Source of the DNA: Clostridium sp. SY8519
GTDB taxonomy: Bacteria; Bacillota; Clostridia; Lachnospirales; Lachnospiraceae
DNA length: 64,000 nt
Assembly: GCF_000270305.1 (NCBI RefSeq)
Contig: NC_015737.1
Location: forward strand, 992,501-1,056,500
Direction of reading: 5' to 3'
Notes under the pieces: model-generated
What the model was told of the DNA's origin: nothing
Database searches by the model: none
What the model saw: only the letters and a program-made list of their open reading frames with translations
Shown: piece after piece, positions 47,203-56,451 of the stretch
Layout of the letters: every line of letters starts with the position of its first letter
Position numbering within the stretch: the first letter of the stretch is position 1
Made by a program: the position numbers and the translations under genes

Positions 47203-47823
47203 ATGGATTATATCGAAGTTTCCGGCAAGACTGTTGAAGAAGCTTTGACTGAGGCTACTGTTCAACTTGGAACAACCAGCGACCAGATTGAGTATGAGGT
47301 CCTGGACAAGGGAGCTTCAGGATTCCTTGGATTTAATTCCAAGCCTGCTGTAATCAGAGCCCGCAGAAAGTTTTCCCCGGAAGACCGGATCAGAGATTTC
47401 CTGAGCCAGGTATTTGCGGCCATGCACCTGGACGTGGAAATCATTTTCCACAATACGGAAGATGACTGCATTGATGTGGAGTTAAAGGGCGATGATATGG
47501 GCATTTTGATCGGAAAGCGCGGACAGACGCTGGATGCGCTTCAGTATCTGACCAATCTGTCTTTAAATAAACATTCGGACCATTATACAAAGGTGCGTAT
47601 TGACACGGAGGATTATCGCCACCGCAGACAGCAGACACTGGAAAATCTGGCAAAGAATATTGCCTATAAGGTAAAAAGAACCAGAAAAGATGTATCGTTA
47701 GAGCCGATGAATCCATTTGAAAGACGTATTATCCACTGCGCGCTGCAGGATGATAAATACGTGGAGACACACAGTGAAGGGGAAGAACCGTACCGTTTCG
47801 TTGTAGTCACATTAAAAAAATAA
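47203..47823 (+). CDS. jag: RNA-binding protein Jag (KhpB)
   Basis: 206 aa. Jag N-domain (SGKTVEEALTEATVQLGTTSDQIEYEVLDKGA), then KH domain (GILIGKRGQTLDALQYLTNLS), then R3H domain (MNPFERRIIHCALQDD). It is an RNA-binding partner of KhpA in Firmicutes. It follows yidC by 12 bp and is followed by a terminator. Confidence 0.95.
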   Translation: MDYIEVSGKTVEEALTEATVQLGTTSDQIEYEVLDKGASGFLGFNSKPAVIRARRKFSPEDRIRDFLSQVFAAMHLDVEIIFHNTEDDCIDVELKGDDMGILIGKRGQTLDALQYLTNLSLNKHSDHYTKVRIDTEDYRHRRQQTLENLAKNIAYKVKRTRKDVSLEPMNPFERRIIHCALQDDKYVETHSEGEEPYRFVVVTLKK

Positions 47824-47837
47824 TAACGATACCATGT

Positions 47838-47880
47838 AACAGGCTTTTTCAAATGACTCTTTTGGAAAAGCCTGTTTTTT
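47838..47880 (+). terminator. terminator after jag
   Basis: AACAGGCTTTT pairs with AAAAGCCTGTT, then TTTT. It separates the rpmH-jag run from mnmE. Confidence 0.85.
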
Positions 47881-47949
47881 ACAGAATTCGGATGACAGAT
47901 AAAGGGTCATCCCGGATTGAGTTTCGGAAAGAAGCAAGAGGGCAGAGAG

Positions 47950-49332
47950 ATGAAGACAGATACAATTGCAGCGATTGCCACAGCCATGGCGCCTGCGGGG
48001 ATCGGGATTATCCGGATCAGCGGGGAGGAATCCCTGGAAGTGGCAGACCGCATTTTCCGTCCGATCAAATCAAAGAAAAAGGTCAGCCAGATGGATTCGC
48101 ATACTGTGCATTACGGGTATATCTGCGATGGGGAAGAAATTGTGGATGAAGTGCTGCTTCTTGTAATGCGCGGTCCCCATACTTATACCAGAGAGGACAC
48201 GGTGGAAATTGATACCCACGGGGGCGTCATTGTCATGAAGCGCATCCTGGAAGTGGTATTAAAAAACGGCGCCAGACCGGCGGAACCGGGGGAATATACA
48301 AAACGCGCCTTTTTAAACGGCCGGATTGACCTGACACAGGCAGAATCGGTCATTGACATCATCAATGCCAAAAGCGACAATGCGCTGAAATCTTCGGTGC
48401 GGCAGCTGCAGGGCAGTATCCGGGATAAAATCACAGATATCCGCGGCCGCCTGCTGTATGAACTGGCCTTTATTGAATCTGCCCTGGATGATCCGGAACA
48501 TTATACCCTGGACGGTTATCTGCCGGAACTGAAGCAGAAAATGCAGAAAATTCACAGTGAACTGAAGCACCTGCTGGACCGGGCAGATGATGGGAGAATC
48601 CTGAAAGAAGGCATCAATACTGTGATCGTGGGCAAGCCGAATGCCGGAAAATCTTCTCTCCTGAACGCGCTGACCGGCGAAGAACGGGCGATTGTGACGG
48701 ATATTGCCGGAACCACCAGAGACACACTGCAGGAGTCCATACAGCTGGACGGCATCGGCCTGAATATTGTGGATACTGCAGGGATCCGCGATACGGAGGA
48801 TACGGTGGAGCGGATCGGTGTGGAACGTTCCCGTCAGGCCATGGAAGATGCGGATCTGATTCTGTACGTAGCGGATTCCTCGACACCGCTGGATGAAAAT
48901 GATTCTGAGATTCTGCAGCGCATCGCCGGACGCAGAGTCATCGTTCTGCTGAATAAATCGGATCTGAAAGAGGAGACCTCGGCGGAAGAGCTCCGTGCGC
49001 ATCTGGATCCGGATCAGGAGGTGATCCCGGTGTCCATGGTGGACGGAACCGGCCTGCAGCAGTTCAGAGACCGGGTAAAGGACATGTTTTTCCACGGGAA
49101 TCTGTCCTTTAATGACGAAGTCTATCTTACCAATGCCCGCCAGAAAAATACGCTGACCCTTGCCTGGGAAAGTATCGGTCAGGTATTGCAGAGTATGGAA
49201 AATCAGATGCCGGAAGACTTTCTGACCATTGATATGATGGATGCCTATCAGGAACTGGGAAAAATGATCGGCGAAGCGGTGGAAGATGATCTTGTGGATG
49301 AGATCTTCTCCGAATTCTGTATGGGCAAGTAG
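47950..49332 (+). CDS. mnmE: tRNA modification GTPase MnmE
   Basis: 460 aa from ATG 47950; an in-frame ATG at 47917 gives a longer frame without family-like sequence. N-terminal folate-binding domain (TIAAIATAMAPAGIGIIRISG), G domain with GKPNAGKSSLLN, DIAGTTRD, DTAGIRD and NKSD, and C-terminal CMGK with the conserved Cys. With MnmG it makes the 5-carboxymethylaminomethyl uridine at tRNA position 34. It is upstream of mnmG, separated by a DnaA-box cluster. Confidence 0.97.
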   Translation: MKTDTIAAIATAMAPAGIGIIRISGEESLEVADRIFRPIKSKKKVSQMDSHTVHYGYICDGEEIVDEVLLLVMRGPHTYTREDTVEIDTHGGVIVMKRILEVVLKNGARPAEPGEYTKRAFLNGRIDLTQAESVIDIINAKSDNALKSSVRQLQGSIRDKITDIRGRLLYELAFIESALDDPEHYTLDGYLPELKQKMQKIHSELKHLLDRADDGRILKEGINTVIVGKPNAGKSSLLNALTGEERAIVTDIAGTTRDTLQESIQLDGIGLNIVDTAGIRDTEDTVERIGVERSRQAMEDADLILYVADSSTPLDENDSEILQRIAGRRVIVLLNKSDLKEETSAEELRAHLDPDQEVIPVSMVDGTGLQQFRDRVKDMFFHGNLSFNDEVYLTNARQKNTLTLAWESIGQVLQSMENQMPEDFLTIDMMDAYQELGKMIGEAVEDDLVDEIFSEFCMGK

Positions 49333-49340
49333 AGACAGAC

Positions 49341-49381
49341 TTATCCATACATTTATCCACAAAACAGTACACTTATCCACG
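49341..49381 (+). promoter_or_regulatory. cluster of three DnaA boxes between mnmE and mnmG
   Basis: Three boxes in the same direction: TTATCCATA (49341-49349), a perfect TTATCCACA (49353-49361) and TTATCCACG (49373-49381). The region is non-coding and lies 6 kb from oriC. Confidence 0.8.
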
Positions 49382-49493
49382 TATGTAACGAAAAACCAGG
49401 AGAGATGGAATGTTTCCGTTCTGGAAAAAAGAAAAGTTAATGGTGGAAAAAGTGGAAAACCGAAGAACGCATTGACAGAAGAAGGGAATAATC

Positions 49494-51386
49494 ATGCCTG
49501 TACTAGAAGAAAATTATGATGTGGTGGTGGTGGGAGCCGGTCATGCCGGCTGTGAAGCGGCACTGGCCTGCGCCAGACTGGGACTGGAGACCATACTGTT
49601 TACCGTAAGCGTGGAAGCGATTGCCATGATGCCCTGCAACCCTAATATCGGCGGCAGCTCCAAAGGGCATCTGGTGCGTGAAATCGATGCCCTGGGCGGA
49701 GAAATGGGAGTGAATATTGACCATACCTTTATTCAGTCCAAGATGCTGAACCGCTCCAAAGGACCGGCAGTACACTCTCTGCGTGCCCAGGCGGACAAGG
49801 CTGCTTACAGCGCCCGTATGCGTAGGACGCTGCAGAATACGGATCATCTGACCATTCGCCAGAGCGAGGTCTGCGAGCTGATAGTGGAAGATCATACTGT
49901 CCGTGGTGTAAAGACAATCTCCGGCGCCACGTATCATGCGCGGGCGGTGGTTCTGTGTACCGGAACCTATCTGAACGCCAGATGTCTCTTCGGAGAAGTG
50001 ATCAATCAGACCGGACCCAACGGACTGATGGCAGCCACACATCTGACGGATTCCCTGAAGGACAATGGTGTGGAGATGTACCGGTTTAAGACCGGTACAC
50101 CGGCCAGAATTGATAAAAGAAGCATGGATTTTTCAAAAATGGAGGAGCAGAAGGGGGATGAACGGGTGGTTCCCTTCTCCTTTACGACTGATCCGGAATC
50201 TGTCCAGATCGATCAGGTAAGCTGTTGGCTGACTTATACCAATGAGGAAACCCATCGGATTATCCGGGAAAATCTGGACCGTTCCCCCATGTATTCCGGC
50301 GTAATCGAGGGTACCGGTCCCAGATACTGTCCGTCTATCGAGGACAAAGTGGTGAAATTTGCCGATAAAAAACGGCATCAGATCTTCATCGAACCGGAAG
50401 GTCTGGATACCAACGAAATGTATTTAAGCGGGATGTCCTCCTCTCTTCCGGAGGATGTGCAGTATGCTATGTATCATTCGGTGCCGGGATTGGAGCATGC
50501 CAAAATTGTGCGGAATGCCTATGCCATCGAGTATGACTGTATCAATCCCAGACAGCTGCGTCCGTCCCTGGAATTCAAAAACATTCACGGGCTTTTTTCC
50601 GGCGGGCAGTTTAACGGAAGTTCCGGATATGAAGAAGCAGCCTGTCAGGGGCTGATTGCCGGTATAAACGCAGCCATGCAGATCCTCGGGAAGGATCCAC
50701 TGGTTCTGGACCGTTCCGAATCCTATATCGGTGTTCTGATCGATGATCTGGTGACCAAGGAAAATCATGAACCTTACCGCATGATGACCTCCCGGTCGGA
50801 ATATCGTCTCCTGCTGCGCCAGGATAATGCGGATCTCCGTCTCACACCAAAAGGATATAAGGTTGGCCTGATTTCCAGAGAACGGTATGAAAAGGTGAAG
50901 GAAAAGGAGCGTTTCATCCGGGAAGAGATTGCGCGGATGGAAACCATAAAAGTGGGTGCCGGCAGACAGATCGGAGAATTTCTTTCCCGGTTAGGGAGCC
51001 AGCCCCTGCATACCAGTACCAGTCTGGCAGAACTGATTCGCCGGCCGGAACTGGATTATGATAAAATCGCCCCGCTGGATCCGGATCGAAAGCCGCTGCC
51101 CCGGGATGTGATCGAGCAGGTTACAATTAATATCAAGTATGACGGTTATATCCGACGGCAGATGAAACAGGTCAAACAGTTCAAACGGCTGGAAGGGAAA
51201 AAACTTCCCGCAGAGTTCGACTACAGTACGATCAGCGGACTCAGAATCGAGGCCCAGCAGAAACTGAATCTGTACCAGCCGGAATCCATCGGACAGGCTT
51301 CCCGAATCTCCGGTGTGTCACCAGCAGATATTTCTGTACTTCTGGTATACATGGAACAGCTTCATCAGCAAGAACAGACGAAATAG
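49494..51386 (+). CDS. mnmG: tRNA modification enzyme MnmG (GidA)
   Basis: 630 aa. FAD-binding start [41 protein letters not shown] and [18 protein letters not shown] loop, plus the C-terminal helical domain ([13 protein letters not shown]). It forms a complex with MnmE. ATG 49494 has GAAGGG upstream. The usual next gene rsmG is present but inverted. Confidence 0.97.
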   Translation: MPVLEENYDVVVVGAGHAGCEAALACARLGLETILFTVSVEAIAMMPCNPNIGGSSKGHLVREIDALGGEMGVNIDHTFIQSKMLNRSKGPAVHSLRAQADKAAYSARMRRTLQNTDHLTIRQSEVCELIVEDHTVRGVKTISGATYHARAVVLCTGTYLNARCLFGEVINQTGPNGLMAATHLTDSLKDNGVEMYRFKTGTPARIDKRSMDFSKMEEQKGDERVVPFSFTTDPESVQIDQVSCWLTYTNEETHRIIRENLDRSPMYSGVIEGTGPRYCPSIEDKVVKFADKKRHQIFIEPEGLDTNEMYLSGMSSSLPEDVQYAMYHSVPGLEHAKIVRNAYAIEYDCINPRQLRPSLEFKNIHGLFSGGQFNGSSGYEEAACQGLIAGINAAMQILGKDPLVLDRSESYIGVLIDDLVTKENHEPYRMMTSRSEYRLLLRQDNADLRLTPKGYKVGLISRERYEKVKEKERFIREEIARMETIKVGAGRQIGEFLSRLGSQPLHTSTSLAELIRRPELDYDKIAPLDPDRKPLPRDVIEQVTINIKYDGYIRRQMKQVKQFKRLEGKKLPAEFDYSTISGLRIEAQQKLNLYQPESIGQASRISGVSPADISVLLVYMEQLHQQEQTK

Positions 51387-51740
51387 AAGTATCAGAAGAA
51401 AAGAAATCATAGAAGAAATTAAAGAAACGGACGCATTAGAAGAAACTGGAAGGGTAAAATGCGGAAGAACATCTGATCGCGCGAAAATCCGAATAGCATC
51501 TGAACAGAATTAGAGCATATTAAGGAAAAAGAGAAAAGCAGCCGGACGTTGTGGTTGTCTTTGATTTTGGTTTTAAAACACGGAAACAAAATCAAAACAA
51601 ATTCACGAGTTGTCCGACTGCTTTTTAAATAATAATAAAATAAACAGACAAAAAGGCAATATGAAATTTTTCTCACACTGCATGTGGAATGGAAGGGAAA
51701 CCATGCATGAAAAACGCATACAGAGCGTTAGAAAATGGTC
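51387..51740. other. 354-bp gap between convergent mnmG and rsmG, no gene seen
   Basis: AT- and A-rich sequence containing only short chance frames. I see no tRNA, promoter or strong terminator. It lies where the genes converge. Confidence 0.6.
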
Positions 51741-52478
51741 TTATTGCAGCGGTTCCCTGGAAGGAGTGCCTGCTTTTCGCGGGTATTTCCCCGGGGTATT
51801 TTTCTTTTTCTGAATGACAACCAGCGATCTGCCATAGGTGGTGTTCGGCAGGGAGAAGCGTTTGATCTCACGGATCGACCCTCCCAGAAGGTGGATGGCG
51901 TGTTCCGCTGTTTCTGCTTCCTCATCCACTTCACTGCCTTTGTAGGAGAGAAACAGACCGCCGACCCGCACAAAGGGAAGACAATATTCCGATAAGGTAG
52001 AAAGGTTGGCTACTGCCCGGGAAACACAGAGGTCAAAGGATTCCCGGTATTCCTTGCTGCGGGCCAGTTCCTCGGAACGGCCATGGATGGCTGTGATGTT
52101 CGTAAGTCCCAGTTCCTCGGTTACTGCATGGAGAAAACGGATGCGCTTGTTTAAAGAATCCAGCAGAACCACCGAAAGCTGAGGAAAGGCGATTTTTAAT
52201 GGAATACCGGGAAATCCGGCACCGGTGCCGACATCAATGAGTCGGAGTGGTTTCTTTTCGGCAGCGGCATGCAGATCCACAGCCTGTATCAGGGAAAGGC
52301 TATCCAGGAAATGCTTTTCCAGCACTTCTTGAAAGTCGGTGACAGCAGTGAGGTTCATTTTTTCATTCCAGGCAATCAGCATCTTATAATAGGTAAGAAA
52401 CTGCGCAAGCTGTGCTTCGGAAAGGGTAATGCCGAGTGCAGCAGCAGATGTCTGAAGTTTGGTGAGGTCATAGGTCAT
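51741..52478 (-). CDS. rsmG: 16S rRNA methyltransferase RsmG (GidB)
   Basis: 245 aa. Methylates G527 of 16S rRNA at N7. SAM motif LIDVGTGAGFPGIPLKIAFPQ, then VVLLDSLNKRIRFLH and SRAVANLSTLSEYCLP. Length and motifs are normal. It is on the minus strand, opposite to mnmG and parA, unlike the usual collinear mnmE-mnmG-rsmG-parA-parB order. It lies 25 bp after the alpha/beta hydrolase gene, probably in one operon. Confidence 0.96.
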   Translation of the reverse strand: MTYDLTKLQTSAAALGITLSEAQLAQFLTYYKMLIAWNEKMNLTAVTDFQEVLEKHFLDSLSLIQAVDLHAAAEKKPLRLIDVGTGAGFPGIPLKIAFPQLSVVLLDSLNKRIRFLHAVTEELGLTNITAIHGRSEELARSKEYRESFDLCVSRAVANLSTLSEYCLPFVRVGGLFLSYKGSEVDEEAETAEHAIHLLGGSIREIKRFSLPNTTYGRSLVVIQKKKNTPGKYPRKAGTPSREPLQ

Positions 52479-52503
52479 AAATCATATATCTCCAATTCGT
52501 AAT

Positions 52504-53451
52504 TCATTTGTGTGTCAGAAGCTTTTCTGCAGTCATGCAGAAAAGTCCCGGATTTTCCATTTGCGGCAGATGTTTTGTTTTTTGAATTCTCCGCACCCGG
52601 ACAGAACCATTCATGCGGGCGCAGGCTTTGGCTGCGTGTACGCCCTGCTCATCCGCTTCCCCGGCAATAATGCTGAGATTTTCTCCTTGCCGGATGCCAT
52701 CTCTGATATCCAGATTCATAAATCGGGTAAGCATGCTGGAAAAAAGCATTTTGTTCAGGTGATGGTCATAGTGGGCAAATCGATAATACAGATCCACAGT
52801 CTCTTTCTTCAGCTTTGCAGGCTCATAGAAGGCATTTTTTACCATGTCGTTTGTAACCAGAAATTTGCAGTGGCTCACATTGTAGATAAAAGTGCCTGCA
52901 AAGGGGGACATCAGGATATACCGCAACAGCCGGTGAATGACCGTAGGATATCGGTACGTCCATTCGATGGGGGATGGATTGACCCCGATGATATGGAGAA
53001 AACGGCTGGGATCCAGTTTTCGTGCCATAACTGCAATAGAAAATGATGTACCGGTGGCCATTACATCACAAGGTGCCTGGATGATATCTGAAATAAAATC
53101 TACGATCATCTGATCATAGAAATACTGCGTATACAGCAGATCCGGCTTGTCGGAACGTCCGCATCCCGGCAGGTCCAGAGTGTATACGGTGTGAGCTTCC
53201 GCAAGAGTGCGGAGAGATTCCGCCCATTCTTCTCCGGAGCTGGTAGGCAGCAGTTCATGAATCAGGAGAAGCGGTGTACCAGTTCCGCATTTGGAATAAT
53301 AGACGTTGCCGTACTTCCAGCGATAATAATGGCCGTTCTTCAGGGAAAGACGGTTCCCCATGACAGAACGAAAGCCGGAAAATGTATTAAATAAAAATGC
53401 AAAACCGAGGATTGACCCGGTACTGAACAAAGAAAAAATACGTTTTTTCAT
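52504..53451 (-). CDS. alpha/beta hydrolase with N-terminal membrane anchor
   Basis: 315 aa. A hydrophobic N-terminal segment (residues 6-25) suggests a signal or anchor. Alpha/beta hydrolase fold: oxyanion loop LLLIHELLPTSSGEEW, DLPGCGRSDKP, nucleophile Ser in ATGTSFSIAVMA (GxSxx with Thr before Ser), an Asp region near GEADEQGVH, and a late His in KTKHLPQMENP. The substrate is unknown. It is inverted together with rsmG between mnmG and parA. Confidence 0.85.
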   Translation of the reverse strand: MKKRIFSLFSTGSILGFAFLFNTFSGFRSVMGNRLSLKNGHYYRWKYGNVYYSKCGTGTPLLLIHELLPTSSGEEWAESLRTLAEAHTVYTLDLPGCGRSDKPDLLYTQYFYDQMIVDFISDIIQAPCDVMATGTSFSIAVMARKLDPSRFLHIIGVNPSPIEWTYRYPTVIHRLLRYILMSPFAGTFIYNVSHCKFLVTNDMVKNAFYEPAKLKKETVDLYYRFAHYDHHLNKMLFSSMLTRFMNLDIRDGIRQGENLSIIAGEADEQGVHAAKACARMNGSVRVRRIQKTKHLPQMENPGLFCMTAEKLLTHK

Positions 53452-53589
53452 AAGGACTCCTTTGCAAATTAAAACTAAGCAGGTTGCTGAGCATATGACA
53501 GCCTGCAGTTCTATTCAATTATAAAAGATATCCGCAGGCATGACAAATATAATCTGGTTTTTAACGTAAAACCCTGGAACGCAGGATAA

Positions 53590-53605
53590 TGTTTCACGTG
53601 AAACC
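53590..53605 (+). promoter_or_regulatory. parS site 1
   Basis: TGTTTCACGTGAAACC, 15 of 16 to the palindromic form TGTTTCACGTGAAACA. A degenerate half-like copy follows at 53,611-53,624. Confidence 0.9.
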
Positions 53606-53641
53606 TCTCTGTTTTACGTGAACCAAAGAATGAAGAAAAAA

Positions 53642-53657
53642 TGTTTCACGTGAAACA
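53642..53657 (+). promoter_or_regulatory. parS site 2
   Basis: TGTTTCACGTGAAACA, the perfect palindrome recognised by ParB in Firmicutes. Confidence 0.95.
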
Positions 53658-53691
53658 TTTCAAAACAACCAAAACAAATTGGAAAATCAGA

Positions 53692-53707
53692 TGTTTCACG
53701 TGAAACA
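53692..53707 (+). promoter_or_regulatory. parS site 3
   Basis: TGTTTCACGTGAAACA, perfect palindrome, exactly 50 bp from site 2 and 65 bp before the parA start. Confidence 0.95.
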
Positions 53708-53771
53708 TTGCTATGGAATGCCCCTATAAAACATGCTATACTATAAAATATCGTTTGGAAAGGAAAACAGA

Positions 53772-54539
53772 TTGAAACGAATAATTGCAATAGCAAACCA
53801 AAAAGGAGGAGTAGGAAAGACTACGACCTCCATTAACCTTGCGGCATGCATCGCCGAACAGGGAAAAAAAGTGCTTCTTGTGGATCTGGATCCTCAGGGC
53901 AATGCCACGACAGGAGTGGGGCTGGATAAAAATGAAATAGAATTTTCCACTTATGAACTTCTGATCGGGGAATGTACAGCAAAAAAGGCGGCTGTAAGTA
54001 CAAATACGGAAAATCTCGATATTATTCCGGCCAATATGAATCTGGCAGCTTCAGAAATCGAATTAGTTGAGACGAAAAACAAGGAGTATCGACTGAAAGA
54101 AGAGCTGGATTATATCGTGGATGACTATGATTTCGTTATTATTGACTGCCCGCCATCGCTGAGCATGCTGACCATTAATGCAATGACGACTGCGGATACA
54201 GTTCTTGTCCCAATTCAGTGTGAATACTATGCGCTGGAAGGATTGAGCCAGCTTATGTATACGATCAACCTGATCCAGGAGCGCTTAAATGAAAATCTGA
54301 AGGTGGAAGGAATCGTATTTACCATGTATGATTCCCGCACGAATCTGTCCAATGATGTGATTACAAATGTAAAGAAATACATGGACACCTACATTTATGA
54401 GACTCTGATTCCACGCAACATCCGTCTGGCAGAAGCACCAAGCTACGGAATGCCGATCAATCAGTACGATGACCGCTCCACAGGTGCAGCAGCGTATCGC
54501 GCACTTGCGACAGAAGTGATCGAAAGAGAGGATATCTGA
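53772..54539 (+). CDS. parA: chromosome partitioning ATPase ParA (Soj)
   Basis: 255 aa from TTG 53772 with AAAGGA upstream. Deviant Walker A KGGVGKTTT near residue 10, Walker A' VLLVDLDPQGN, and Walker B VIIDCPPSL. It partners with ParB and moves origins on the nucleoid surface. Three parS sites stand just before it. parB starts 1 bp after its stop. Confidence 0.97.
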   Translation: MKRIIAIANQKGGVGKTTTSINLAACIAEQGKKVLLVDLDPQGNATTGVGLDKNEIEFSTYELLIGECTAKKAAVSTNTENLDIIPANMNLAASEIELVETKNKEYRLKEELDYIVDDYDFVIIDCPPSLSMLTINAMTTADTVLVPIQCEYYALEGLSQLMYTINLIQERLNENLKVEGIVFTMYDSRTNLSNDVITNVKKYMDTYIYETLIPRNIRLAEAPSYGMPINQYDDRSTGAAAYRALATEVIEREDI

Positions 54540-54540
54540 C

Positions 54541-55863
54541 ATGGCAGCAAGAAGAAGAGGACTGGGAAGCGGCCTGGATGCGCTGATTCCGCCGAAAAGA
54601 AATCGGACAGAAGAAAAGAAGACGGGGCATTCGGATCATACAGAGGATACTGCCGGGCAGGCAGGGCCTGCGCAGGAGAAAAAATCTGCGGAAGCGAAAT
54701 CCACAAAGCAGGAAGAAAAATCCGCGGAAGTGAAAACTGCGAAACAGACAAAAAAATCTGCCGGCGTGAAAACTGGTGAGCAGAAAAAAAGTTCTGCCGG
54801 TGCAAAGGCCACAGGTCAGGAAGAAAATACAGCACGGATAAAATCCACAAAGCAGAAGGCAAACACTGCCGAGGAAAAATCATCGGAACAGGAAGCAAAT
54901 ACTGCAGAGGAAAAATTGCCGAAGCAGAAAGAAAAATCTGCACAGGATGATGTTTCTGTAAAGGGAAAAAGTGCTGTATCCCAAACAGACAAAGCCTCTG
55001 CGTCTGTTCCTAAGGAAGAAAAATCCGCTGCAAAGAAAGAGACAGAAAGCACTGCCGGAAGCAAAGGAAAGGAAACTACGGTTCCCATCGATCGGGTGGA
55101 ACCCAACCGGAATCAGCCCAGAAAAGAGTTTGACCGGGAATCCCTGAAAGAACTGGCAGATTCTATTTCCGAATATGGGATTCTGCAGCCTCTGCTGGTG
55201 ACGGATAAAAAAGACTACTATCAGATTATCGCCGGGGAACGGCGCTGGAGAGCGGCAAAACTGGCAGGACTGAAAGAAGTGCCGGTAATTGTGCGGGAAC
55301 TGACGGATCAGGAGATCGTTGAAATCTCCCTGATTGAAAATATTCAGCGGGAAGACCTGAATCCGATTGAAGAAGCGCATGCCTATCGCACCCTGATTGA
55401 AGAATTTCAGTTAAAACAGAGTGATGTGGCAAAACGTGTATCCAAAAGCCGGACGGTGATCACTAATTCCATGCGGCTTTTAAAACTGGATCAGAAGGTT
55501 CAGCAGATGCTGATTGACGGAAAACTGAGCGTAGGACACGCCCGGGCATTGATTGCTCTGGAGGATCCGGCGCTTCAGGTGGAGGTAGCAGAACAGACGG
55601 CAGAAAAGAAACTGAGCGTCCGGGAAGTGGAGCAGTTGATCCGTTCCCTGCTGCATCCGAAGAAAACAAAAGAAAAGAAAAAAGAATCTCCGGAACTGGA
55701 ACATTTGTATCGGGATCTGGAAGAACAGATGAAGCTGGTGCTGGGAACAAAAGTAGAAATCAAGAACAAAGGCAAACAGGGTAAGATCGAGATCTCCTAT
55801 TTTTCACAGGAAGAGCTGGATCATATTCTTCTGATGCTGAAATCTATTGATCAAGACATCTGA
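54541..55863 (+). CDS. parB: chromosome partitioning protein ParB with repeat-rich linker
   Basis: 440 aa, about 150 longer than typical. Residues 1-22 hold the ParA-contact sequence RRRGLGSGLDALIP. Residues about 48-143 consist of eight exact 12-residue repeats rich in Lys, Ala and Glu. From about 180 the normal ParB/Spo0J core resumes: VEPNRNQPRKEFD, the CTP-binding GERRWRAAKLAG, NIQREDLNPIEEA, and the helix-turn-helix SDVAKRVSKSRTVITNSMRLLKL, then the C-terminal dimer domain. The linker looks disordered. It binds the parS sites upstream of parA. Confidence 0.96.
   Translation: MAARRRGLGSGLDALIPPKRNRTEEKKTGHSDHTEDTAGQAGPAQEKKSAEAKSTKQEEKSAEVKTAKQTKKSAGVKTGEQKKSSAGAKATGQEENTARIKSTKQKANTAEEKSSEQEANTAEEKLPKQKEKSAQDDVSVKGKSAVSQTDKASASVPKEEKSAAKKETESTAGSKGKETTVPIDRVEPNRNQPRKEFDRESLKELADSISEYGILQPLLVTDKKDYYQIIAGERRWRAAKLAGLKEVPVIVRELTDQEIVEISLIENIQREDLNPIEEAHAYRTLIEEFQLKQSDVAKRVSKSRTVITNSMRLLKLDQKVQQMLIDGKLSVGHARALIALEDPALQVEVAEQTAEKKLSVREVEQLIRSLLHPKKTKEKKKESPELEHLYRDLEEQMKLVLGTKVEIKNKGKQGKIEISYFSQEELDHILLMLKSIDQDI
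54682..54969 (+). repeat. eight 36-bp coding repeats in parB
   Basis: The Ser/Thr-Ala step recurs with the Ala at residues 50, 62, 74, 86, 98, 110, 122 and 134, an exact 12-residue period. DNA copies are diverged, but reading frame and period are kept. Confidence 0.8.
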
Positions 55864-55929
55864 CAGAGAAAGCACTGTCTTCAAAGAAAAGGAACAATAA
55901 GGAACTGATGTTCTGGAAAGAGGGATAAA

Positions 55930-56448
55930 ATGAGTGGAATATTGGACCTGAGCCTGAAAAGTCTGACAGGTATTTCTGCGGACTTTATGGTATTAGTGCT
56001 GGCAGCACTGGTAGTTATACTGATTATTGTCTGCTGTGTTCTGGCCGGAAGAAGCAGAAAGCTGCGGGCAGCCTATGAAAAGTTCATGCGCGGCCATGAT
56101 GGACAGTCACTGGAAGGCGTACTGAAAAGCCAGCTGGATCATCTGGATCAGGTACGGATGGAAGAAAAACAGGCAGAAAACAAGGTACATGAAATCATGG
56201 ATGAATTTGATGATACCTATCAGAAAATGGGTCTGGTAAAATACGATGCCTTTGATGAGATGGGCGGCAAGCTTTCCTTCTCGCTTGCGATGCTCAACCG
56301 AAAAAATACAGGATTCGTATTAAATGCTGTACACAGTAAAGAAGGATGTTATACTTATATTAAAGAAATCATCGAGGGCAATTCCGTCCTGCTGCTGGCA
56401 CAGGAAGAAAAAGAGGCAGTAGAGATGGCCATGCATTCACAGGAGTAG
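55930..56448 (+). CDS. DUF4446 family protein
   Basis: 172 aa. One membrane segment at about 19-41, then a coiled linker and a compact C-terminal domain with VKYDAFDEMGGKLSFSLAMLNRKNTGFVLNAVHSKEG, the family hallmark. The function is unknown; it is often next to parB in Clostridia, as here (66 bp after parB). Confidence 0.9.
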   Translation: MSGILDLSLKSLTGISADFMVLVLAALVVILIIVCCVLAGRSRKLRAAYEKFMRGHDGQSLEGVLKSQLDHLDQVRMEEKQAENKVHEIMDEFDDTYQKMGLVKYDAFDEMGGKLSFSLAMLNRKNTGFVLNAVHSKEGCYTYIKEIIEGNSVLLLAQEEKEAVEMAMHSQE

Positions 56449-56451
56449 CAG

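Noticed and set aside
54816..55106. Minus-strand frames across the parB linker
   Set aside because: They are antisense to the Lys/Ala/Glu repeats, giving low-complexity Phe/Ser/Cys peptides with no start signals.
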